Shown here piece after piece: positions 47,035 through 55,900 of a stretch of 64,000 bases of DNA. Location: contig JAFTDW010000053.1 of NCBI GenBank assembly GCA_017454015.1, positions 1 to 64,000 on the forward strand, given 5' to 3'. The notes beneath the pieces are model-generated. The model was not told the DNA's origin. It did not search any database and saw only the letters and a program-made list of their open reading frames with translations. The position numbers and the translations under genes were made by a program. This DNA is from Bacteroidales bacterium (GTDB lineage Bacteria; Bacteroidota; Bacteroidia; Bacteroidales; P3). Each line of letters opens with the position of its first letter. The stretch's first letter is position 1.

Positions 47035-47123
47035 CGATTTTTTCATTTTCTATCCATTATAAACGTCACTAAGCCTATTCTGACTGCTGGATATCACACC
47101 ACGAAATTTTGTGTCCACTTTTT

Positions 47124-47279
47124 CAAGCTGGTGCAACCATACTGGCTCACCCTGAGAAATACAAAGTGGCTCATTGTCTAAAACTCGGACAATACAATAT
47201 AGGGCAAGCCGGTGCCATAATCACGCTGCCCCTCTATGCCGCCGCGTTTATCAATGACCCGTCGTTGCCAAACCAATGA
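47124..47279 (+). pseudogene. Coding-like fragment, unassigned
   Basis: An open frame without a start codon reads QAGATILAHPEKYKVAHCLK, then LGQYNIGQAGAIITLPLYAA, then FINDPSLPNQ and a stop. The composition is protein-like and GC-rich compared with the flanking spacer. It is probably the C-terminal remnant of a lost gene. I do not recognise the family. The rest of 46936-47291 shows nothing else beyond the -7 box. Confidence 0.35.
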
Positions 47280-47291
47280 CGTGCGGTAGGG

Positions 47292-47331
47292 TTACTTTAT
47301 CACCACCACCTTGCGGGGGGCGAGGTGACCT
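47292..47331. repeat. 40-bp direct repeat, left copy
   Basis: Identical over 40 bp to 47640-47679 (begins TTACTTTATCACCACC, ends GAGGTGACCT). On the minus strand it encodes GHLAPRKVVVIK and a stop, the end of the LRR protein. So the end of that gene is present twice, 348 bp apart, with the DUF2442 gene between. Confidence 0.85.
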
Positions 47332-47351
47332 TTAATATTATTGACGACAAC

Positions 47352-47600
47352 CTATCGACCATATTCATAGATAGTGTCGGATGGAATATCTATCCAATCG
47401 TTCCAGTAGACCACTGTGCGGCTCTTGTCAAGTTGCACCTGCAACCAAAGGCCGTCAACTGTACGCAAATCGCTGAACGCAGAAATAGTATCAATGTCCT
47501 CCGCCACATTGTAAACGACCTTCTTGCCGTCGTCAAACAGCACAGAAAGCTGATAGCCGTCCATCGGCACAACAGTTTTTATGCGAGGAAGTGCGTTCAT
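47352..47600 (-). CDS. DUF2442 protein
   Basis: An 82-aa protein: MNALPRIKTVVPMDGYQLSV, LFDDGKKVVYNVAEDI, GLWLQVQLDKSRTVVYWNDW, IDIPSDTIYE, matching the compact DUF2442 fold. Genes of this family often stand next to toxin-like genes such as DUF4160, but no such partner is seen here. It starts at 47600 (the frame is open to 47630). It sits between two copies of the 3' end of the LRR gene, pointing to a recent insertion or duplication. Confidence 0.75.
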   Translation of the reverse strand: MNALPRIKTVVPMDGYQLSVLFDDGKKVVYNVAEDIDTISAFSDLRTVDGLWLQVQLDKSRTVVYWNDWIDIPSDTIYEYGR

Positions 47601-47639
47601 TTCAATGGATATTGTATTAGGATGCAACAAAAAGGTGGC

Positions 47640-47679
47640 TTACTTTATCACCACCACCTTGCGGGGGGCGAGGTGACCT
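47640..47679. repeat. 40-bp direct repeat, right copy (3' end of LRR gene)
   Basis: The in-place copy, coding the final GHLAPRKVVVIK of the LRR protein and its stop codon. Confidence 0.85.
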
Positions 47680-50600
47680 ATCTTTATGATGTATGCGCCG
47701 GAGGCCGGCACGTCGAAGCGCAGCGGAGCCTGCTCGTCGCGGCGCGTGGCGAGGATGCGGCCCGCGATGTCGTAGAGCGTCACGCTGTTGCCGTCGGCAC
47801 CCTCCACCACCACCTGCCCGCGGCTGCTGTACACCTTGGCGTTAATCGCTCCGGCACTCTCTATGCCCTCGCCGCCGATATACACCGTGTCGTGGATATA
47901 GACGGTGTCGTGCAGGTACAGCGTGTCGTGCAGATATTCGGTGATGAAAGTGGTGTCGTAGATGTAGTTGTCCACAATTGTGGTGTCGTGGATGTAGTTG
48001 TCTACAAAGGCGGTGTCGTACACCGTGGTGGTTACGGTGTCGCGTATGGTGTCGGCGGCGACAAAAGTAGTGTCGTGTATGTAGATGGCCACGTACTGTG
48101 TCACGCGCACTGTTATGGTGTCATGCAGTGTCGTGGTGTCGTGTACATAGATGTAGGCGGTGTCGAGAGGCGGCAGCGTTATGGTGTCGCGCAGCGTCGT
48201 GGTGTCGTGGATGTATACGTTGACATACGCAGTGTCGTAGAGGGTGTTGGTGACGGTGTCCCGGACTGTCAGCGTGTCGTAGACATACACATCAACAAAC
48301 GCAGTGTCGGTTATGGTATTGGTTATGGTGTCGCGAATGGTGGTAGTATCATGAATGTAGTTGTTGACTATGGCGGTGTCGTAGACCGTCAGCGTGTCGT
48401 GGATATAGTTGTTGACTATCGCGGTGTCATAGACAGTCAGCGTGTCGTAGATGTAGTTGTTGACTATGGCGGTATCGTAGACAGTCAGTGTGTCGTAGAT
48501 GTAGTTGTTGACGACCGTTGTGTCGTGGATGTAGTTGTTGACTATCGCGGTGTCGTAGACAATGGTCGTATCGTGGATATACACATTGACAAACGCGGTG
48601 TCGGTAATGGTGTTGGTTATTGTGTCGCGCAGCGTAGTGGTGTCGTGGATATACACGTTGACAAACGCGGTGTCGGTAATGGTGTTGGTTATTGTGTCGC
48701 GCAGCGTGGTAGTGTCGTGGATGTACACATTGACAAACGCGGTGTCGGTAATGGTGTTGGTTATTGTGTCGCGCAGCGTTGTAGTGTCGTGGATATACAC
48801 ATTGACAAACGCGGTGTCGGTAATGGTGTTGGTTATTGTGTCGCGCAGCGTTATTGTGTCGTGTTGTACGGTTGTCGGGGCTGTTGTGAAGCTGGCGATA
48901 TAGAAAGTGTTCTCTGTCACTGTGACGGTGCGTGGGTTGGCGGTGTTGCCGTCGTGCCACGACAGGAAGGCGTAGCCATTGCCGGGTACAGCTACTATCA
49001 ATGCCGCCGTGCCGTGCGTGTATGTGCCGCCGCCCATTGCCGTACCCATTGCCGCATTCGCGCTTATCACCGTTATGGTGTGCGAGGCTACTGCGACTAT
49101 TGTGTCGAAGACAGCGTTGAACGCTGTGTCGCTCGTCAAGGTTATGCTGCGGGGGTTGGTTGTGTTGTTGTCGTTCCAGCGCACAAACTGGCATCCAGAC
49201 TTGGGGACAGCCGTGATCTCCACGGTGCTGCCGGTGCGGTAGCGTCCGGCGCCCAGCACCGAGCCGCGGCTGGCATCGTTTGCAGTGAGCGTCAGCGTGT
49301 TGTTGCAGCTGTCGTGTTCCAGTATTTTGGTGAAGGCGTTCCAGTATTGAGCATCGTTGTAGGCGTTGGTCGAGCCGCACGGGACGGTGACGGGCAGGTT
49401 GGTGGCTATCGATTGGAAGGTGTTGCTGTATATGGTGGGAGGAGTCTCTGCAAGCATGTGTAAGGTGTCGAGCCCTGTGCAATTCGAGAAAGCATAGTCA
49501 CCCATATTGGTCACCGAGCCGTGGATGGTTACCGAAGTTAAGCCGTTGCAGCCGGAGAACGCAGAGCCGCCGACGGTAGTCACCGGCTTGGGTATGGTTA
49601 GCGACCTCAGTCCGCTGCAATTTTGAAATGCCCGTTCGCCGATGGAAGTCACCGAGTCGGGAATGGTCACCGAGGTCAATCGGCTGCAATTATAGAATGC
49701 ATAGTTGCCGATGGAAGTCACCGAATTGGAGATTGTTACCGAGGTCAGGCTTGACAGGCCGGAGCATATACAGTCAGGTATTCGCTTCACATTGTTTCCA
49801 AAAGTGAAACTCGCCAGGTTGCTGCAATTATAGAACGCAGGATTACTGCTGTTCCCCGCCGAACTGCAATTACGGGCATTAAACACAACGGATGCCAGTC
49901 TGCTGCAACCACTGAACGCGGAGTTGCCGATAGAAGTTACCGAGTTGGGTATGGTTACCGAGGTCAAGCCGCTGCAATTTTGGAATGCATAGTTGCCGAT
50001 GGTAGTCACCGAGTTGGGAATGGTAAGCGAGCCTGTAATCCCGCTGCAATTATAGAATGCATATTGGCCGATGGAAGTCACCGAGTTGGGGATGGTAAGC
50101 GAGCCGGTAATTCCGCTGCAATTTTGAAATGCCCGTTCGCCGATAGTTGTCACCGAGTTGGGGATGGTTACCGAAGTCAGGCTCGACAAGCCATAACACA
50201 AATAGTTAGGTATTCGCTTCACGTTGTTTCCAAAGGTGAAACTTGTCAGGTTGCTGCAGCCAGCAAATGCAGGATAACGGTCACTCCCTGCCGAAATGCA
50301 ACTGTCGGCATTAAATATAACCGAAGTCAAGCCGCTGCAATTTCGGAATGCGCTTTCGCCGATGGAAGTCACCGAGTTGGGGATGGTAAGCGATGTCAGA
50401 CTTGAGAGGCTGGAGCATAAATAGTCAGGTATTCGCTTCACGTTGTTTCCAAAGGTGAAACTTGTCAGGTTGCTGCAATTAGAGAATGGATTGGCTCCTG
50501 CCGAAATGCAACTGTCGGCATTAAATATAACCGAGGTCAATCTGCTGCAACCCAAGAATGCAGCACCGCCGATGGAAGTCACCGAGTTGGGGATGGTTAG

Positions 50601-51515
50601 CGAGCCTGTAATCCCGCTGCAACCCGAGAATGCAGAGTTGCCGATGGAAGTCACCGAGTTGGGGATGGTAAGCGATCTCAGACTTGAGAGGCTGGAGCAT
50701 AAATAGTCAGGTATTCGCTTCACGTTGTTTCCAAAGGTGAAACTTGTCAGGTTGCTGCAATTATAGAACGCAGGATAATTGTAATCCCCTGCCGAAATGC
50801 AACTGTCGGCATTAAATATAACCGAGGTCAATCTGCTGCAATTTTGGAATGCATATTGGCCGATGGAAGTCACCGAGGTGGGGATGGTCACCGAGGTCAA
50901 GCCGCTGCAATTATAGAATGCCCGGTCGCCGATGGAAGTCACCGAGTTGGGAATTAATGTGTTTTTGCAGCCTGCTATCAAAGTGTTTGTGGCGGTTTCT
51001 ATTATGGCATTGCAGCTGTTGCGGCTGTCATAGTGCGTGTTCCCTGATTCCACCGCTATAGATGTCAATCCGCTGCAATTAGAGAATGCATAGTTGCCGA
51101 TGGTAGTTACTGAGTTGGGGATGGTTAGCGAGGTCAAACCGCTGCAACCATAGAATGCCAAGTTGCCGATGGAAGTCACCGAGTTGGGGATAGTTAGCGA
51201 GCCGGTAATTCTGCTGCAATTATCGAATGCATATTGGTCTATGGTAACAATGGTATATGAGGTGCTGTTATACGAAACCGTGGAGGGAATTTCCAATGAG
51301 CCAGTCGGCATGGTATACCCGTTCCATGCGTTGGCGCCTGTTCCACCTGCGGGATGGGTTACGGCCACGGTGTGGGTGCTGCTGTCGGTTATATGGTAGT
51401 ACAGCGTTTGGCCGGTGGGAGCCACGGCGGAGAAGTCGTATTGTTGCGCCTCGGCGGTTGTGGCAAAAGTTATTGCAATCAATAGGATTGCAATAATGGA
51501 TACTCTTTGTTTCAT
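47640..51515 (-). CDS. BspA-like leucine-rich-repeat T9SS surface protein
   Basis: 1291 aa. Signal peptide MKQRVSIIAILLIAITFATT to about residue 24. About twenty BspA/TpLRR-type repeats between residues 90 and 720 (consensus LTIPNSVTSIGNYAFYNCSG). Then two InlB-B-like repeats near 740-895 (GRYRTGSTVEITAVP, GTYTHGTAALIVAVP). A low-complexity stalk of YIHDTT/TITDTAFVNV repeats at about 900-1205 follows, including four nearly identical 24-residue units, and a T9SS sorting domain comes last (YSSRGQVVVEGADGNSVTLY). It is likely an adhesin. It has a long structured leader RNA upstream, and part of its 3' end is duplicated downstream. Confidence 0.9.
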   Translation of the reverse strand: MKQRVSIIAILLIAITFATTAEAQQYDFSAVAPTGQTLYYHITDSSTHTVAVTHPAGGTGANAWNGYTMPTGSLEIPSTVSYNSTSYTIVTIDQYAFDNCSRITGSLTIPNSVTSIGNLAFYGCSGLTSLTIPNSVTTIGNYAFSNCSGLTSIAVESGNTHYDSRNSCNAIIETATNTLIAGCKNTLIPNSVTSIGDRAFYNCSGLTSVTIPTSVTSIGQYAFQNCSRLTSVIFNADSCISAGDYNYPAFYNCSNLTSFTFGNNVKRIPDYLCSSLSSLRSLTIPNSVTSIGNSAFSGCSGITGSLTIPNSVTSIGGAAFLGCSRLTSVIFNADSCISAGANPFSNCSNLTSFTFGNNVKRIPDYLCSSLSSLTSLTIPNSVTSIGESAFRNCSGLTSVIFNADSCISAGSDRYPAFAGCSNLTSFTFGNNVKRIPNYLCYGLSSLTSVTIPNSVTTIGERAFQNCSGITGSLTIPNSVTSIGQYAFYNCSGITGSLTIPNSVTTIGNYAFQNCSGLTSVTIPNSVTSIGNSAFSGCSRLASVVFNARNCSSAGNSSNPAFYNCSNLASFTFGNNVKRIPDCICSGLSSLTSVTISNSVTSIGNYAFYNCSRLTSVTIPDSVTSIGERAFQNCSGLRSLTIPKPVTTVGGSAFSGCNGLTSVTIHGSVTNMGDYAFSNCTGLDTLHMLAETPPTIYSNTFQSIATNLPVTVPCGSTNAYNDAQYWNAFTKILEHDSCNNTLTLTANDASRGSVLGAGRYRTGSTVEITAVPKSGCQFVRWNDNNTTNPRSITLTSDTAFNAVFDTIVAVASHTITVISANAAMGTAMGGGTYTHGTAALIVAVPGNGYAFLSWHDGNTANPRTVTVTENTFYIASFTTAPTTVQHDTITLRDTITNTITDTAFVNVYIHDTTTLRDTITNTITDTAFVNVYIHDTTTLRDTITNTITDTAFVNVYIHDTTTLRDTITNTITDTAFVNVYIHDTTIVYDTAIVNNYIHDTTVVNNYIYDTLTVYDTAIVNNYIYDTLTVYDTAIVNNYIHDTLTVYDTAIVNNYIHDTTTIRDTITNTITDTAFVDVYVYDTLTVRDTVTNTLYDTAYVNVYIHDTTTLRDTITLPPLDTAYIYVHDTTTLHDTITVRVTQYVAIYIHDTTFVAADTIRDTVTTTVYDTAFVDNYIHDTTIVDNYIYDTTFITEYLHDTLYLHDTVYIHDTVYIGGEGIESAGAINAKVYSSRGQVVVEGADGNSVTLYDIAGRILATRRDEQAPLRFDVPASGAYIIKIGHLAPRKVVVIK
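48555..48850. repeat. Tandem 72-bp repeats in the LRR gene
   Basis: Four nearly identical 72-bp units encoding TTLRDTITNTITDTAFVNVY plus IHDT. Copy number probably varies among strains by slippage or recombination. Confidence 0.85.
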
Positions 51516-51564
51516 CTTTGCGTGTTGTTATGTTATTCTTTCGGTCTGTTTCAGAACAACACAT

Positions 51565-51600
51565 AAAAAAGCGCGGGTCTAAGTCTTTTGCTTATCCCGC
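51565..51600 (-). terminator. Intrinsic terminator in the LRR-gene leader
   Basis: GCGGG (51600-51596) pairs with CCCGC (51577-51573), followed by TTTTTT on the minus strand. It lies 50 nt before the LRR start codon, so it can act as an attenuator or as the end of an independent RNA. Confidence 0.7.
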
Positions 51601-51843
51601 ATTCGAGGCTCTCGCATTGCCTTTGACCCAGAATAAGCAATGCCGAAGCCCACGCGTATTGGAACATAAGTTAAATGTACCAAACGATGGACGTTGAGCA
51701 TTGCGTTATTGCGTGGTCTATGGAATTTGCGAGATTCCGAATGCCGCAGATAAACGCTGTTACAACGTCTTTTCTATATGTCTTGCCGTCCCGCCCGCTG
51801 CCTCGGCAAGACTATTTTGCCCGCTTTGGCCTCGGTTAAAACG
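51565..51843 (-). ncRNA. Structured leader RNA / candidate riboregulator
   Basis: From the -7 box to the terminator the minus-strand RNA (about 280 nt) contains many helices: GTCTTGCCG (51812-51804) with CGGCAAGAC (51788-51780); CGTTG plus GCGTT (51767-51753) with AACGC plus CAACG (51707-51692); GGAAT with ATTCC in the middle; TTGGTACAT (51683-51675) with ATGTTCCAA (51667-51659); GCATTGC (51643-51637) with GCAATGC (51620-51614). TTGCTTATTC (51640-51631) can instead pair with GGATAAGCAA (51597-51588), and GGGTC (51629-51625) with GACCC (51579-51575), which would break the terminator. This looks like an antiterminator. It could be a known Bacteroidales structured RNA (for example Rfam Bacteroidales-1); I cannot check. 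Confidence 0.55.
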
Positions 51844-51849
51844 ACGGTG

Positions 51850-51857
51850 CAAAATTA
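51850..51857 (-). promoter_or_regulatory. -7 box of the leader RNA/LRR gene
   Basis: TAATTTTG on the minus strand, 335 nt before the LRR start codon. The expected -33 region falls inside the first 127-bp tandem repeat and has no clean TTG. Confidence 0.5.
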
Positions 51858-51864
51858 CACAAAA

Positions 51865-52132
51865 TTCCCGAAATATACGCAGGCGTGTGAGACTAAACAT
51901 TAATTACCATTAATTAATCATTAAATATCAGTTACTTAATTAATGTTGCATTATATGGACAATTAACGGAGATTAATGTTTTTTCTGAGGAGAGCAACAC
52001 TAATTTCCCGAAATATACGCAGGCGTATGTTTTTAAACATTAATTGCCATTAATTAATCATTAAATATCAGCTACTTAATTAATGACACATTAAATGGAC
52101 AATTAACGGGGAATTAATGTTTTTTCAGAGGA
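51865..52132. repeat. Two tandem ~127-bp AT-rich repeats
   Basis: Units 51865-51991 and 52005-52132 each start TTCCCGAAATATACGCAGGC and contain CATTAATTACCATTAATTAATC-like words, ATGGACAATTAACGG and ATTAATGTTTTTTC. ACGCAGGCGT is a small palindrome in each. They lie directly upstream of the leader RNA promoter. Probably a duplicated regulatory region; no ORF. Confidence 0.75.
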
Positions 52133-52153
52133 AAAACTCATCTTTTTTCCGAC

Positions 52154-52357
52154 ATGGCAAGAAAAAAACGGACCTTACACACGATAATGCACAGAGTCCG
52201 AAAACAGGTGAATGTGGCAAAACGTGTAAAACGAATCCGTGAAGGTGTAAATAGGAAAGACATTTTGACTAAAGCCCCAGTGTCTATCATTGTCGCTTAT
52301 TATTTCGGTTTTGCAAAATTGCAAAAAAACAATTCAAACAACTCCTTGCTTTACTGA
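52154..52357 (+). CDS. Doubtful small basic ORF (67 aa)
   Basis: MARKKRTLHTIMHRVRKQVN followed by a Lys/Arg-rich stretch and APVSIIVAYYFGFAKLQ. No family is recognised and no promoter box precedes it closely; a minus-strand -7 box (52449-52456) even points across it. It begins within a word (52142-52167) repeated at 52460-52486, so the segment may be an inserted unit. It could be a short real gene or chance. Confidence 0.25.
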   Translation: MARKKRTLHTIMHRVRKQVNVAKRVKRIREGVNRKDILTKAPVSIIVAYYFGFAKLQKNNSNNSLLY

Positions 52358-52448
52358 AATTTAGTTTTTCAAAATACCTTATTTTATCATTTTAACTATA
52401 CCTTCAACGCCTTATTTTACCATTTTTGGTGTATTCGGTTCCAATTTG

Positions 52449-52456
52449 CAAAGTTA
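52449..52456 (-). promoter_or_regulatory. Orphan minus-strand -7 box
   Basis: TAACTTTG on the minus strand in the spacer. No minus-strand gene follows within 600 nt, so a small RNA or a dead promoter is possible. The spacer 52358-52518 also has two CTTATTTTA-CATTTT words. Confidence 0.35.
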
Positions 52457-52459
52457 CAA

Positions 52460-52486
52460 CTTTTTTCCGATATGGCAGGAAAAAAG
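52460..52486. repeat. Inverted repeat, second copy of a 26-bp word
   Basis: CTTTTTTCC and GGAAAAAAG flank GATATGGCA. A close copy is at 52142-52167. The two are direct repeats 318 bp apart, flanking the doubtful ORF. Confidence 0.55.
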
Positions 52487-52518
52487 CTTTTTTGCAGTCA
52501 CGGAGGAGTGGCGGCACT

Positions 52519-52989
52519 TTACTCTATGGGTATGCCGTTGAGGGCGGCGGCGGAGAGGTCGTCGCCTTTGTAGGTGAGTTTCAGGGAGAAGAAAGGCTGG
52601 CGGGGGTTCTGTAGCAGGCGCAGGAAGATGCGGTCGCCTTCCCATAGGTTGAGGCTCGCGAGCTCGCTCTTGGGTATCCACCGCAGTACCCCCTCGTCGC
52701 AGTCGGTGAGGGTGCCGCGCCAGCGTGTGGCGGTGAAGAGGTGCATGTATTCGCAAGGCCACACGTCGGAGATGAAGGTTACTATGCCGCGGTAGCGCCA
52801 GCGGGTTATGGTGAGACCGGTCTCTTCCTTCACTTCGCGGAGCATGCACTCGTCGGGGCTCTCGTCGGCTTCGCACTTGCCGCCCACGCCTATCCATTTG
52901 CCGTGGCTGGCGTCGTGGTCTTTCTTGACGCGGTGCAGCATGAGGTAGCAGCCGTCTTGCTCAAGGTAGCACAGTGTGGTTTGTCGCAT
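52519..52989 (-). CDS. NUDIX hydrolase (8-oxo-dGTP diphosphatase type)
   Basis: 156 aa. The NUDIX box is complete: GGKCEADESPDECMLREVKE with ETGL following. Start MRQTTLCYLEQDGCYLMLHR, and HGKWIGVGGK ahead of the box, resemble MutT-like housecleaning enzymes that hydrolyse oxidised dNTPs; the real substrate is not certain. The first 29 nt overlap the end of the RND pump gene, so it is probably translated from the same mRNA. Confidence 0.87.
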   Translation of the reverse strand: MRQTTLCYLEQDGCYLMLHRVKKDHDASHGKWIGVGGKCEADESPDECMLREVKEETGLTITRWRYRGIVTFISDVWPCEYMHLFTATRWRGTLTDCDEGVLRWIPKSELASLNLWEGDRIFLRLLQNPRQPFFSLKLTYKGDDLSAAALNGIPIE

Positions 52990-55900
52990 GGCTTTGGTAA
53001 ATCTTGTAGATTATGGGTACCACGAAGATGTTGAGCAGTGTGGAGGTGACGAGTCCGCCGAGCACCACTATGGCCATGGGCGCCTGTATCTCGTTGCCCG
53101 ATTTGTCGGCGGCGAGTACCATGGGTATCAGCGAGAGCGCGGTGGTGAGGGCTGTCATGATGATGGGGTTGAGGCGGTCGGCGGAGCCTTGCATCACGGT
53201 CTGGTCTATGTCCATGCCGTCTTGTCTGGCAAGGGCTTGGTAGCGAGCCACGAGGAGTATGCCGTTGCGTGTGGCTATGCCGAAGAGGGTGATGAAGCCT
53301 ATGATGGCCGGGATGCTGAGCAGTCCGCCGCCGAGGCGCACGGCAACCACGCCGCCGATGAGTGCCAGCGGCAGGTTGAGCAGCACTATGAGCGCCAGGC
53401 TGAGGTTGCGAAACTCGCTGTAGAGTAGCAGGTATATCACCAGCAGCACGGCGATGAAGACCAGCAGCAGAGTGCGGCTGGCACTCTTGGCGTTGGCAAA
53501 CTGTCCGCCGTACTCTATGTGGTAGCCTTCGGGCAGCTTTATCTGGCTGTCGACGATATGCTGTATGTCGTCCACCACGCCCACCTCGTCGCGTCCGCTA
53601 ACGTTGGCGGAGACCACGAGTTTGCGCTGCACGTTCTCGCGCGAGATGGTGGCGGGGCCGCCGGCCGACACTATGGAGGCCACCTCGCTGAGCGGCACCT
53701 TGCCGCCGAGTTTGGTGTCGATGAGTGCGTCGGTCACCTCGTCGATGGAGGGCGGCGCATTGGCGGTGAGGCGCAGCACGAGGTCGTAGGCGCGCTGCCC
53801 CTCGTAGATCTGCGTCAAGGCCTCGCCTTCAAAGGCGAGGGCCACGAAGTGGTTGAACTCCTCTATGGTGATGCCGTGGGCCGCCAGCTTCTGCCTGTCG
53901 GCCCGCAGCTGCAGCTGCGGGGTCTCGGTGAGCTGCTCCACGCTGACGTCGACAAGCCCTTCTACATCGGCTGTGGCGGCTTTTATCTGGTTGCCGAGGC
54001 TGTAGAGCTGTGACAGGTCGGTGCCGAATATCTTGATGGCTATGGTGGCTTGTGTGCCGCTTACCATGTGGTCTATGCGGTGGCCGAGGGGTTGCCCCAC
54101 GCTTACTGCTATGCCGGGGATGGTGGAGAGGCGCTGGCGCACGTCGGCCATGAAGGCCTCCTTGGAGCGGTGGCGGAGGGTGAAGCCCACGTCGATCTCG
54201 GCGCCGTTGGTGGCCTGCGAGTGCTCGTCGAGTTCGCCGCGGCCGGTGCGGCGCGAGGTGGAGGTCACCTCGTCGATGTCAAGCAGCTGGCGTTCTATAA
54301 GCTCGCCGATGCGGTTGCTCTCGTCGAGCGAGATGCCGGGCTTGGCCACTGCGGCGATGGTGAGCGACCCTTCGTTGAAGTCGGGGAGGAAGCCCCTGCC
54401 GCAGGTCAGCAGCAGTGCCAGCGCTCCGACCAACAGCGCCGCAGTGACTCCTATGACGACCTTGCTGTGCTGCAGGGCGTGGGAGAGCAGGCGTTGGTAG
54501 AGGTCGGTGAGCCGTGTGACGGCTTTGCGGGGCTTGGACTGCTTTGCGAGGTAGCGCTCGCTGGAGAGCAGCAGCCTGCAGAGCAGGGGGGTGATGGTCA
54601 TGGCCACAAGGAGCGACATGGAGAGGGCCACGATGTAGGCTATGCCGAGGGGTTTGAGCATGCGCCCTTCGAGGCCGCCGAGGAAGAAGAGGGGCACAAA
54701 GGTGAGCATGATGATGAGTGTGGCATGGATTATGGAGCTGCGTATCTCTGTGGAGGCATGGAAGACCACCTCCAACGCCGGCTGTCGCTCGTCGCGTGGC
54801 AGGGCGTGGTTCTGCTGCAGACGTTTGTAGACATTCTCAACATCGATAATGGCATCGTCGACCAGCGACCCTATGGCAATGCAGAGTCCGCCGAGGGTCA
54901 TGGTGTTGATGTTGAGGTGCAGCAGGTGGAGCACCACCAGCGTGCCGAGCAGCGAGAGGGGAATGGCTATTACGGAGATGAGCGTGGTGCGCAGGCTGCC
55001 CAGGAAGAGAAGCAGCACCACCACGACGAAGAGGGCGCCTTCGGCGAGGGCTTTGCCCACGTTGCCTACGCTGCTCTGTATGAAGTCGGCCTGCCGGAAT
55101 ATCTTGGTGTCGAGTTTCACGTCGGGTGGCAGTGAGCGTGCTATGTCGCGCAGGTTGTGCTCTATCTGGTGCGTCACGCGCAGCGTGTTGGTGTTGGGCT
55201 GTTTGGATATGGAGATGATGACGGCGGGCTGTGCGCATACCGAGGCGTAGCCTTGGCGTATGGCGCAGCCGGTCTGCACCGTTGCCACATCGGCAATGCT
55301 CACGGGGTGACCGTTGTGCATCTTGACAAGCGAGGTTCCAATCTCGGTGGTGTCGGCGGTGCGTGCCATGCCTCGCAGGGCGTACTCGTTGCCCCACTGG
55401 CGCACCACTCCGCCTGTGGAGTTGAGCCCCTGTGAGGCGCAGGCTGCCTCAAGCTCGTCGAGGCTCACATCGTAGGCTTTCATGCGCACGGGGTCGGCAA
55501 CCACCTGGTACTGCTTGCTCTCGCCGCCTATTATGGTGACCTGCGACACGCCTGCAGTGCCCAGTATGGCGGGTTTCACCACCCAGTCTGCCAGAGTGCG
55601 CAGCTCCTGTTGCGAGGTGCGGTGCGCGGCTTGGGCGGCGGTGTCGACCTGCATGCCGATAAACATTATCTCGCCCATCACGCTGCTCTGCGGAGCCATG
55701 ACAGGCGTGATGCCTTGCGGCAGCGCCGTGGCAATCTGCGACATCTTCTCGCTCACCACCTGTCGGGCCTTGTAGGGGTCCATGCCCCAGTCGAACTCCA
55801 CAAAGACAAAGGAGCACCCCTGCATGGAGGTGGAGCGCACGCGGCGCACGTTGGTGGCACCGTTCACCGCTGTCTCTATGGGGAAGGTGATGAGGGTCTC

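Noticed and set aside
47325..49463. 712-codon plus-strand frame rich in VVDVV
   Set aside because: Antisense of the DT-rich stalk of the LRR gene; the repetition creates a long open shadow.
49498..51260. CRISPR-like regular repeats
   Set aside because: They are degenerate repeats of a leucine-rich-repeat coding sequence, in frame, without spacers of fixed size.
51565..51843. tmRNA, RNase P RNA or SRP RNA for the structured RNA
   Set aside because: None of the conserved signatures I know are present (tRNA-like ends, GAGGAAAGTC-type P RNA core, SRP tetraloop motif).
51865..52132. Replication origin in the AT-rich tandem repeats
   Set aside because: No TTATCCACA-type DnaA boxes and no dnaA, gidA or similar genes nearby.
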